Source: Methylovulum miyakonense HT12
Lineage (GTDB): Bacteria > Pseudomonadota > Gammaproteobacteria > Methylococcales > Methylomonadaceae
Reading direction: 5' to 3'
Assembly: GCF_000384075.1 (NCBI RefSeq)
Contig: NZ_KB913025.1
Span: 4,534,187-4,598,186, forward strand
Length of the DNA: 64,000 nt
In this document: positions 29,455 to 36,890 of the stretch, piece after piece
Position numbering within the stretch: position 1 is the stretch's first letter
How the letters are laid out: each line of letters begins with the position of its first letter
Notes under the pieces: generated by a model
What the model saw: only the letters and a program-made list of their open reading frames with translations
Told to the model about the DNA's origin: nothing
The model's database searches: none
Position numbers and translations under genes: made by a program

Positions 29455-30498
29455 ATGAGCATCGTACTGACTAACATCACCAAAAATTTCGGCAAATTCG
29501 CCGCATTGAATAACATCGACCTGGAAATCCCCGAAGGCGAACTGGTCGCCCTGCTCGGCCCCTCAGGCTGCGGGAAAACCACTTTGCTGCGCATTATCGC
29601 CGGGCTTGAACAAGCCGATTCAGGGCGTGTGGTGCTGAACGGCGAAGACAAGACCGAACAGCACGTCAGCCATCGCGGCATTGGGTTTGTGTTCCAGCAT
29701 TACGCGCTGTTCCGGCACATGACCGTATTCGACAACATCGCCTTCGGCCTGCGTGTCAAACCTAAAAAGCATCGCCCTAGCGAGGCTGACATCGCCAAAA
29801 AAGTCCATGCCTTGTTGGAGCTGGTGCAATTGGATTGGCTGCATGACCGCTTCCCCGACCAGCTGTCGGGCGGGCAACGCCAACGCATTGCGTTGGCGCG
29901 GGCATTGGCGGTGGAACCGGACGTGCTGTTGCTGGACGAACCTTTTGGTGCCTTGGATGCCAGTGTCCGCAAAGATTTGCGCCAATGGTTGCGTAACCTG
30001 CACCACGAACTGAACGTGACCAGCATTTTCGTGACCCACGACCAGGAAGAGGCGATGGAAGTCGCCAGCCAAGTCGTTGTGCTCAACCATGGCCGCATCG
30101 AGCAACAAGGCGCACCCAGCGACATTTACGACCACCCCGCCAATGCCTTCGTTTCGCGTTTTATCGGGCAGACCAATATTTTTGCCCCTGACGACCACGA
30201 CGCCATCTGGCTGCAAACCTCAGGTTTGCCCGTCAACGACCAAAACGGCAAGATCGCCCATGTCCGCCCGCATGATATAGAGGTGGAAAAAGCCAGCGAC
30301 GAAGCCTCCGCACACGCGGTTTTAAAAGACTGGCAACACTTGGGGGCGTTGATCCGTATCGAATTGGTCAAAAATGCCGCCCATGGCGAAAGCGCCACCG
30401 TCTATGCCGAAATGCCCAACGAACAATTCAAACGCTTACATTTGCACCGGGGCGACAAAGTGAGCTTGCGCATCCGCAATGCGCATTGGTTCCATTAA
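29455..30498 (+). CDS. cysA: Sulfate ABC transporter ATP-binding protein CysA
   Basis: The 347-residue ATPase has Walker [12 protein letters not shown] near residue 37, the Q-loop [13 protein letters not shown], the signature [15 protein letters not shown], Walker [13 protein letters not shown] and a C-terminal TOBE-like regulatory domain (about 240-347). It powers CysTW. The start at 29455 ([15 protein letters not shown]) has GAGGA 8 bp upstream; the TTG at 29440 lies before that ribosome site. It closes the sulfate operon. Confidence 0.96.
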   Translation: MSIVLTNITKNFGKFAALNNIDLEIPEGELVALLGPSGCGKTTLLRIIAGLEQADSGRVVLNGEDKTEQHVSHRGIGFVFQHYALFRHMTVFDNIAFGLRVKPKKHRPSEADIAKKVHALLELVQLDWLHDRFPDQLSGGQRQRIALARALAVEPDVLLLDEPFGALDASVRKDLRQWLRNLHHELNVTSIFVTHDQEEAMEVASQVVVLNHGRIEQQGAPSDIYDHPANAFVSRFIGQTNIFAPDDHDAIWLQTSGLPVNDQNGKIAHVRPHDIEVEKASDEASAHAVLKDWQHLGALIRIELVKNAAHGESATVYAEMPNEQFKRLHLHRGDKVSLRIRNAHWFH

Positions 30499-30548
30499 AG
30501 GATAAGACCAGGGGTTCAAAGCTGGCTTTGGATCCTGTGGTTGGCGGC

Positions 30549-30575
30549 AAAAAAAAGCCCTCTTTTCAGGAGGGC
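30549..30575 (-). terminator. Intrinsic terminator after the degenerate EAL gene
   Basis: GCCCTC/GAGGGC stem with a 7-nt loop, followed on the leftward transcript by U8 (A8 at 30549-30556 on the plus strand). It ends the leftward EAL gene and probably also separates it from convergent cysA. Confidence 0.85.
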
Positions 30576-30615
30576 CAAGAGGAGGGACGGAGAGAGGGAT
30601 AACTCGGGTTGCCGG

Positions 30616-31452
30616 TTACAAGCACCGTAAATGGTCAACTGAAAGCAAATCGTAATAGCGGCCTTGGACTAAACTAAAGCCCATGGATGAAACGATGAAG
30701 GCCTGTTCCTTTTCATCGACTTGTTGCAGGACGGTCTGTGCGCCCACCAAATCCGCCAATTCTTTCAATGAACTTAGTGCGGACGGCCAGGTGATTTGGA
30801 CATCCAGATCGCCCTGCCCCGAACCAGGCGCGTTGACACGCAGAAAATCGGGGGACAACTTGGTGATCAAATCCACCAATCCATTCGCCGTGTATAAATG
30901 GCCGATGTTGACCGCCACCTGATAACCGCGTTGCCGATAATTTTGTAAGCCTTCCAAGATCTCATCATGATGCAAGGCGTAAAAATTGTTCAAGGCCACC
31001 GAGATCACCACATTTTTCGTGGCCAGCCCGCATTTTCCGATCACTTCCTCAAAATAGGCCCCGTGGTTGCTGCTCACGCCTACCACATGGCGCGGGTCAA
31101 CATCCAGGAACAGCACGCCGCCCAAATGCGAAAAGGGCAGGTAATTCAACATATGTACCGTTCTGGACAAGCGGTCGAGATTAATGATGGATTGGAAGTC
31201 CACCAACGATTGTTGGGACGCATTCGGCGCATGCAAAAAATCATCATAAGGCGCCACCGATAACTGCGCGATATGGCCGGTAAGGAGGTCAAGATTTTCA
31301 GCAGAACGGACTGGCGTGAAGGTGCTGCTGATACGGATAGGGCCAAAAAGCCCGCTGACGCGGTTATTTTCCAAAATAAACGGGTGCAGGCTGGAATGAT
31401 GTTCGTTTTCGAACCGGTCATTGAAATGGTTTACGAGCTGTTGTAATGGCAT
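30616..31452 (-). CDS. Degenerate EAL-domain protein
   Basis: The 278-residue protein follows the EAL TIM-barrel in outline (LFLDVDPRHVVG, GYQVAVNIGHLYTANGLVDLI, SPDFLRVN, SMGFSLVQGRYYDLL) but has lost the catalytic residues: the EAL signature itself is replaced (ISSTFTPVRS), the DD of DDFGTGYS reads NI, and the later KxD and E positions read R and Q. It should not hydrolyse cyclic-di-GMP and may bind it or act through protein contacts. It is divergent from the CysB-like gene and carries its own terminator. The context suggests a regulatory link to sulfur uptake; that is inference. Confidence 0.75.
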   Translation of the reverse strand: MPLQQLVNHFNDRFENEHHSSLHPFILENNRVSGLFGPIRISSTFTPVRSAENLDLLTGHIAQLSVAPYDDFLHAPNASQQSLVDFQSIINLDRLSRTVHMLNYLPFSHLGGVLFLDVDPRHVVGVSSNHGAYFEEVIGKCGLATKNVVISVALNNFYALHHDEILEGLQNYRQRGYQVAVNIGHLYTANGLVDLITKLSPDFLRVNAPGSGQGDLDVQITWPSALSSLKELADLVGAQTVLQQVDEKEQAFIVSSMGFSLVQGRYYDLLSVDHLRCL

Positions 31453-31585
31453 GATGTTTAACCTGATTTTTTTGTTTTAAATTAATTCCACCCGGCAACA
31501 CGGAATGCTTATGGCCATATTGCGCAGGTCTTGTTGTCGGGAAACATAGTAAAGGCATAGTTATCTTAATCAAAACGATATGATT

Positions 31586-31599
31586 AGATTTTAATATCT
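31586..31599. promoter_or_regulatory. Candidate operator in the cysB-like/EAL divergent region
   Basis: AGATTTTAATATCT matches the sulfate-locus palindrome AGATATTAATATCT (24078-24091) at 13 of 14 bases. It lies 64 bp upstream of the cysB-like ATG and 134 bp from the EAL start, a suitable place for autoregulation. Confidence 0.5.
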
Positions 31600-31662
31600 G
31601 AATAATTGATATAAATACCCGGCCCTGGCCATTGCACAAAAAATAAGATACACAAGCACATT

Positions 31663-32556
31663 ATGAACCTAAGCCAAATTGAACTGCTGCGGGTTTTGCA
31701 GGAAACCCAACTGAACCTGTCCAAAGCCGCCGAGAAAATGCATGTCGTGCAATCGGCGGTCAGCCGCCAATTGCAACTGTTCGAGGAAGAATTGGGCTCG
31801 CCGCTGTTCGAGCGCAGCGGCAAAAAGCTGGTGGCGTTGACGCCCCTGGGCAAACGGGTGATGACGGAAGTGGCGTCGATCTGCCAGGCCAAGCTGAACA
31901 TCCAAACCCTTGCCGCTGATTTCCTCGACAGCAACCAAGGCACCATCCACATCGCCACCACGCACACCCAAGCAAAGTATTTCCTGCCCAAACCCATCCA
32001 ACGCTTCCGCCTCAAATATCCCGGGGTGCGGATTTACATGGTGCAGGCCTCGCCTGAACAACTGATCCACCAACTGCATGTGCATAAAGCCGACATCGCC
32101 ATCTGCACCGAAAAAGTGGATGCCGATTTTGATTTGGTCACCATGCAATGTTACCAATGGCACCATAGCGTGGTCATGCCCAAAGGCCACCCTTTATGCG
32201 ACGGCGAGCTCAGCTGTGAACGGCTGGCGGCTTATCCGATATTGACTTACAGCTTTGGCTTTACCGGACGTTCCAATATTGAAACCGCCTTTAAACAAGC
32301 GGGCTGCAAATTGGATATTATCCTCGCCGCCGCGGATACCGACGTGATCAAAACCTATGTCCGCTTAGGCATGGGGATTGGCCTGATTGCGGGCATGGCT
32401 TATGACCCCGAAATTGACCAGGATTTAATGGCCCGCGACTTGTCGCACCTGATCCCGTTATCGACCACGAAGATCGCTTATATAAAGCAAAACTACCTGC
32501 CTTTATACAGCCAGCATTTCATTGAAGAATTGATGTTGGCGGGTCAAGACCACTGA
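31663..32556 (+). CDS. cysB: CysB-like LysR-family transcription regulator
   Basis: The 297-residue protein has an N-terminal winged helix (LSKAAEKMHVVQSAVSRQL, about 20-38) and a periplasmic-binding-like effector domain with the CysB-type ATTHTQAKYFLP segment, which contacts the inorganic or acetylserine ligand in that family, plus IAICTEKVDADFDL and GMGIGLIAGMAYD. CysB activates sulfate uptake and cysteine synthesis. It lies just beyond the sulfate operon, and its control region shares a palindrome with the operon. CysB is normally ~324 residues, so a shorter Cbl-like paralogue is possible. Confidence 0.82.
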   Translation: MNLSQIELLRVLQETQLNLSKAAEKMHVVQSAVSRQLQLFEEELGSPLFERSGKKLVALTPLGKRVMTEVASICQAKLNIQTLAADFLDSNQGTIHIATTHTQAKYFLPKPIQRFRLKYPGVRIYMVQASPEQLIHQLHVHKADIAICTEKVDADFDLVTMQCYQWHHSVVMPKGHPLCDGELSCERLAAYPILTYSFGFTGRSNIETAFKQAGCKLDIILAAADTDVIKTYVRLGMGIGLIAGMAYDPEIDQDLMARDLSHLIPLSTTKIAYIKQNYLPLYSQHFIEELMLAGQDH

Positions 32557-33049
32557 TGACCAGGCCGGCAAAGCCCCTTGGGGATGGCGCACTAGACCTC
32601 AACGGATAGGCCATATAACCGCCATGGCGCAGGCCCAAAACCCAATGCCGTTAAGATAACAAATAAAATCAATTTGTTATGGAATTATATCGGGGTGCTT
32701 AATGCGCTTACTGTTGGTGCCATCGCCTTTATGCCCTAGGGACGGCCACCGCCCTTCCTATCCACCCTGCCTAAGCATGCTTTCAAGGCGCGGCATCCGC
32801 CAACAACTCCACCCTTCATATAGCAAATTTAGCCCCCCTATGGCCGCCATGGCCAGCTACGGGCATTTTTCAACCCCCCGCCAAACTGCTGTTTTTTCAA
32901 CACCAATTCAACACACTCTGCTGATATACCAGCAATCCCATAAACCCCAAAAACAATTAACAAACTGATTTATATTGAAAAAATCACTGGCACTATTATT
33001 GCTGTCTATCACTTGGAGCTTCAAATATTAACCACCTGAGGGAAAACTT
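32557..33049. other. Long control region before the glycan cluster
   Basis: 493 bp without a supported gene. It contains a perfect 9-bp inverted repeat ATAACAAAT-N7-ATTTGTTAT (32656-32680), a short dyad TGCTG-N6-CAGCA near 32920-32936, and the sigma-54 promoter at 32988-33003. One 88-codon rightward frame (32702-32968) is proline/serine-rich, has no ribosome site and looks spurious. Confidence 0.5.
32988..33003 (+). promoter_or_regulatory. Sigma-54 (-24/-12) promoter
   Basis: TGGCACTATTATTGCT has GG and GC separated by exactly 10 bp and matches the RpoN consensus TGGCAC-N5-TTGC. A start about 11 bp further on leaves a 36-nt leader with GAGGG before the ATG at 33050. An enhancer-binding activator would be required. 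Confidence 0.75.
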
Positions 33050-33265
33050 ATGAATACGTCTGAAACGAACAGCAACAACCAAATCAGAGGCAAAATTCGG
33101 AATATCCATACTCGTGATGTCCTTTCTGAAGTTGAGCTGGATACTGCCGCCGGGATCATCACCTCCGTCATCACGACAAGTTCATTGAAATCACTAGGAT
33201 TAATGGTCGGTCAGGAAGCCGTGGCGGTGGTAAAAACAACGCAGTTTGCCTTGGCAGAAATCTAA
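33050..33265 (+). CDS. mop: Molbindin (single Mop/TOBE domain)
   Basis: The 71-residue protein is a single molybdate-binding Mop domain: QIRGKIRNIHTRDVLSEVELD followed by IITSVITTSSLKSLGLMVGQEAVAVVKTTQFALAEI (key residues: S/T in ITSVITTSSL, K/T in VVKTTQ). Such proteins oligomerise and store or buffer molybdate or similar oxyanions in the cytoplasm. It is the first gene behind the sigma-54 promoter. Its presence ahead of a glycan cluster is unexpected; it may be a separate cistron or may serve sulfate/molybdate balance next to the sulfate operon. Confidence 0.88.
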   Translation: MNTSETNSNNQIRGKIRNIHTRDVLSEVELDTAAGIITSVITTSSLKSLGLMVGQEAVAVVKTTQFALAEI

Positions 33266-33287
33266 CCCCTACCCCGCGCCTTTGAAG

Positions 33288-34373
33288 ATGACCGACATTT
33301 CCAGTATTGCCCTTAAACCGACTATAAAGTTACGCGGAGGCGAATTCATCCTTGAGATTGATCCCCCTAACGGGATAGTCCCCAGTAGCTGCGGGCTTCG
33401 GGTCACTTGCCATGACCATAACGATTTTGTTATCGAATGCATCGCCCAACCGGACACCAATGGCCGGTTGGCGGTGGCGTTCCCCATACAAAGCGTGCGT
33501 ATCCCTTGGCTGACCAAAGTGCACTTGGCGCTTGATGAGGACACTTTTGACATAAGCGACCTGTTCCTGCGCTACCAGCTCGACAGGGAAAAACTTAAGG
33601 ACAATGTTTATTTGACCAATAACCTGTTCAACGCCGCCGCCCGCAATTATTCGCATGATGACTTGTTTGTCGTGGCTTATGCCTATTTGAATGTGTTGCC
33701 GCTTGAAAACCAGAATTTCGGCGGGCTGATCACCATACTTTGCTACCGTATTGGCGATAAGCTCGACGAGAGGGCCAATATCATCGAAATCGTCAATGTC
33801 ACCTACCGTTACTATGTGGAGAAAGTCAGCATCCATAACGCGGCGGCTTTCCGCTGGTTTGTCTCCAGCTCCAGTGTCTTGGCCACCATTTTACTGTCCA
33901 TAGGATCAATCACCCAGGCCAGCAATGTTGTCGACACCGCACTGAAAACGATTGTGCACCCTAGTTTTAACCCTATGGTGCATCAGAATTATACCTTGCT
34001 GTTATTCCAAGGCGGGCTCATCAAAGCATGGTATGGGCATTTTGACGAAGCCGCCAGCCTGTTCATTGGCGCGGTCAATGCCGGCCGTTACGGCATGATT
34101 GATTTGCTGCATCCGCAAAATAGCTGGGTTTTAGGCCAAATGAGCGATTGCCGCAAATTCCTGCATATCATCGAAGCTTCGTACAACGCCGCGTTGGCCT
34201 GCACCCGCAATAAATTACCTCCGGAATCACGTTTTGCCCCGGTGAAAGCGTCATCGAAACTTCAGATTAATTTTCAGACAATATTTGAACGGTTTGAATT
34301 TTGTAAAAAATCCACACCGCCTTTTTTTATGCAAGCTTTGCAAAAAATGCAGGCTCACCAAGACCACCACTAA
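33288..34373 (+). CDS. Uncharacterised protein with a beta-rich N-terminus and helical repeats
   Basis: I do not recognise this 361-residue protein. The first ~110 residues look beta-rich (KLRGGEFILEIDPPNGIVPSS), resembling an immunoglobulin-like or adaptor module; the rest is helical with TPR-like pairs (FNPMVHQNYTLLLFQGGLIKAWYGHFDEAASLF). No signal peptide or membrane segment. The start at 33288 (MTDISSIALKP) is used; a TTG at 33246 would overlap the mop stop. It lies just before the aldolase gene in the same direction, so it probably works with the glycan enzymes. Confidence 0.65.
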   Translation: MTDISSIALKPTIKLRGGEFILEIDPPNGIVPSSCGLRVTCHDHNDFVIECIAQPDTNGRLAVAFPIQSVRIPWLTKVHLALDEDTFDISDLFLRYQLDREKLKDNVYLTNNLFNAAARNYSHDDLFVVAYAYLNVLPLENQNFGGLITILCYRIGDKLDERANIIEIVNVTYRYYVEKVSIHNAAAFRWFVSSSSVLATILLSIGSITQASNVVDTALKTIVHPSFNPMVHQNYTLLLFQGGLIKAWYGHFDEAASLFIGAVNAGRYGMIDLLHPQNSWVLGQMSDCRKFLHIIEASYNAALACTRNKLPPESRFAPVKASSKLQINFQTIFERFEFCKKSTPPFFMQALQKMQAHQDHH

Positions 34374-34387
34374 ATGGGTATGCCGCC

Positions 34388-35971
34388 ATGAAAACATTAT
34401 CGAACCAAACCCGGCTCCTCGACTGCACCCTGCGGGATGGCGGTTACTACACCCAATGGGAATTCGATGCGGAATTCGTCAACGAGTACCTGAAACTGGT
34501 CGCCCGTAGCCCGATACATGACATTGAAATTGGTTACCGCAGCCCTGAAAAAGACAGCTATTTCGGACGTTTCTTCTATCTTTCCAAACAGGAACTGTTC
34601 GAAGCCAAACAACTGCTGCGTCCCGACCAACGGCTCGCTTTGATGTTTAACCTTAAGGACGTGAGTGAAGACACCATTGACCTGTTCCTCACCGACATTA
34701 CAGGCGTTGTTGACCTTATCCGGTTTGCCGTGGCACCGAACGAAATTTTACGGGCCTTACGCCTGCACCAAAAAGTTATTGCCCACGGTTTTTCATGTGG
34801 CTTGAACATCATGCACTTAAGCAAATGGAGCGATAGGTTGGACGAGGTGCTCAGCCCTTTTGCCGACGTCAAGGATCTCGATTGTTTAGCATTGGTGGAC
34901 AGCTATGGCGGCTGCTTCCCCGACGAGGTCGCCGCTTCGGTAAGCCGTACGTGCGCCATTTTTTCCGGTAATGTGGGGTTCCATGGCCATGACAACGCCG
35001 GGCTGGCCTTTGCCAATGCCTTAAGCGCGTTACAAGCGGGCGCCATTTCAGTCGATGCCACGTTCATGGGTATGGGGCGTGGCGCAGGCAACCTGAAAAC
35101 CGAATTGATGCTGACTTATATCGGCATCGCCACGGAAACCGAGATCCCTTATTTTGAATTGAGCAAGTTCATGGACAGGATGGCGCAGCTCCATAGCCTG
35201 TACCAATGGGGGACATCGTTGCCATATATGTACTCCAGCCTGTCCGGCCAGGAACAAGGCAAGGTCATGGACTGGCTGATCAAAGACCGTTTCGATCCGG
35301 CCGTGGTTATGGGCGCCTTGCAAAACAAGCTGGTGGAGCATGACAGTTCCGATAACGGCTCATTCGCCAAGTTCTCCGATTTTACCGCCACGTCAGGGCG
35401 CAGCCGTTTTATCCTGATCGGTGGTGGCAACAGCGCCCGACGGGCGGCATCGGTCATGGAACATTTCGATCCTGACGACACGGTCATCTTCCACACCAGC
35501 CTCAAATCGACGGAATATTTCTCTGACCTGACCGGGCACTGCGTCGCCTTGTCCGGCCATGAAATCCAAAAAATCACTGGCGCACGGCTGGAATCGTTGG
35601 CTGTGGACATCGCTTGCTGGATAGTGCCGCCGCCGCCGCGTTTTTCCGGCAGCGTGCCTAGCGTCGGCACGGTCTGCCAAGTGAGCCCTGCGTCCTTGTT
35701 TTCGATTTCAGAAATTGCCGGCGTATCCGTACCCAGCCCGCTCCAACTGGGCCTGACGGCGGCGGTGGAATGCGGCGCTGAAGAAGTCATGTTGATAGGC
35801 TTCGATGGCTATAGCGGCGGCGGCGAATCATCCCACGCCAAAAATGACGAAAACGCCACCACCATTATCGAATATCTGTCGGTCGCCAATGTCCCGCATT
35901 TAGTCAGCTTGGCCCCGACCTTGTACCGGATTCCGGTGCGGTCTGTGTATGCCATGGTGCAGGCGAGTTAA
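34388..35971 (+). CDS. DRE-TIM aldolase fused to an MptE/DUF115-like domain
   Basis: The 527-residue protein starts with an HMGL-like catalytic barrel (about 1-310): LLDCTLRDGGYYTQWEF carries the metal-binding DxxxR/D signature and GFHGHDNAGLAFANAL the HxH metal pair, as in 4-hydroxy-2-oxovalerate aldolases. The C-terminal part (about 335-525) contains ILIGGGNSARRAASVMEHF and EEVMLIGFDGYSGGG, reminiscent of the MptE-like/DUF115 fold found in flagellin-glycosylation Maf proteins. Next to a CMP-sugar synthetase this suggests pyruvate aldol chemistry making an ulosonic acid. The fold calls are from sequence style; the substrate is unknown. Confidence 0.75.
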   Translation: MKTLSNQTRLLDCTLRDGGYYTQWEFDAEFVNEYLKLVARSPIHDIEIGYRSPEKDSYFGRFFYLSKQELFEAKQLLRPDQRLALMFNLKDVSEDTIDLFLTDITGVVDLIRFAVAPNEILRALRLHQKVIAHGFSCGLNIMHLSKWSDRLDEVLSPFADVKDLDCLALVDSYGGCFPDEVAASVSRTCAIFSGNVGFHGHDNAGLAFANALSALQAGAISVDATFMGMGRGAGNLKTELMLTYIGIATETEIPYFELSKFMDRMAQLHSLYQWGTSLPYMYSSLSGQEQGKVMDWLIKDRFDPAVVMGALQNKLVEHDSSDNGSFAKFSDFTATSGRSRFILIGGGNSARRAASVMEHFDPDDTVIFHTSLKSTEYFSDLTGHCVALSGHEIQKITGARLESLAVDIACWIVPPPPRFSGSVPSVGTVCQVSPASLFSISEIAGVSVPSPLQLGLTAAVECGAEEVMLIGFDGYSGGGESSHAKNDENATTIIEYLSVANVPHLVSLAPTLYRIPVRSVYAMVQAS

Positions 35972-36113
35972 TGGACGGCTTGGTTAGGCCAAGCAGGCCG
36001 GTTATTGATGTGGCGGCGCGCCCTACCCTAAGCCACTAAAAAGCAGCCCCGGCGCTGGCCGGCAAACTGCCACCCTATCAAATTCATGACTGACATTTCC
36101 TGAGGTGAAAGCA

Positions 36114-36890
36114 ATGAGCACCAAAAAAGTAACGGCAATTATCCCTTGCCGCAAGGGTAGCCAACGCGTTACCAACAAAAACACCCGGCCTTTTGCCAAT
36201 TTTGCCAACGGTTTACTGGAGCTGAAACTGCAACAACTGGCGGCCACGTCCAGGATCGACGAAATTCTCGTGACCACGAACGATCCGGTAGTGGTTGCGT
36301 TTGTGGAGTCCATCCAGGGCAGCATCGGCAAACCCGTCCTCCTTGACCGCCGCCCCGACCAATATGCCTCGGATGATTCGCTACAGGGGCTGATCGGCTA
36401 TTTGTGCAACACCGTTGATACGGACATCATCGCATGGACCCACGTCACCTCCCCGTTGTTCGGCGCCGCGCTCTATGATGAGGCCCTAGGCGCATACGCA
36501 CTAGCCCTGCAAAACCAAACCGCCGATAGTTTAATGGCCGTAGACGTCGCCCAAACCTTCGCCTTGCGTTCCAGGGCGTGGATCAGCCATGACAGTAAGG
36601 TCAAGCGGTGGCCGCGCACCCAGGATTTGGAAAAAATATTCCTCGTCAACAGCGCCTTGTTTGTCATTGAAAAACCTTTGATGACCCAATTGCAAGACCG
36701 CGTCGGCCACCAGCCGCTACTTTTTGAAACGCCTTCCCTACAAGGCTTCGATATTGATTGGGAAGAGGACTTTGCCTTGGGTGAAAAATTGTACGGAGCG
36801 TTGCTTAGCCGCGAGCTGGCGGGCAATCATCAAGCCATCGGCCTTAACCCCATCGAACATCAGGTGAACACCGCTTATGCAACAGCCTAA
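36114..36890 (+). CDS. Acylneuraminate cytidylyltransferase-like CMP-sugar synthetase
   Basis: The 258-residue enzyme activates an ulosonic/nonulosonic acid with CTP. The nucleotide-binding IIPCRKGSQRVTNKNTRPF, the central WTHVTSPLFGAALYDEAL and the C-terminal GFDIDWEEDFALGEKL (magnesium-binding D-x-D) are those of CMP-NeuAc/CMP-Kdo-type synthetases. The start at 36114 has GAGGTG 6 bp upstream and is preferred over an ATG nine bases earlier. The gene overlaps its downstream neighbour by 14 bp. No NeuB-type synthase is in the window, so the sugar acid may come from the adjacent aldolase or from elsewhere. Confidence 0.85.
   Translation: MSTKKVTAIIPCRKGSQRVTNKNTRPFANFANGLLELKLQQLAATSRIDEILVTTNDPVVVAFVESIQGSIGKPVLLDRRPDQYASDDSLQGLIGYLCNTVDTDIIAWTHVTSPLFGAALYDEALGAYALALQNQTADSLMAVDVAQTFALRSRAWISHDSKVKRWPRTQDLEKIFLVNSALFVIEKPLMTQLQDRVGHQPLLFETPSLQGFDIDWEEDFALGEKLYGALLSRELAGNHQAIGLNPIEHQVNTAYATA

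Noticed and set aside
32656-32680. ModE-type molybdate operator ahead of mop
   Set aside because: The dyad ATAACAAAT-N7-ATTTGTTAT has half sites in the opposite orientation to the ModE consensus (CGTTATAT...ATATAACG). Kept only as an unexplained palindrome.
32702-32968. 88-codon rightward open frame before the sigma-54 promoter
   Set aside because: Low-complexity Pro/Ser/His composition, no ribosome site and no family; it lies in a control region.
32557-32987. NifA upstream activator site (TGT-N10-ACA)
   Set aside because: Candidates near the sigma-54 promoter fail the spacing or the ACA half.
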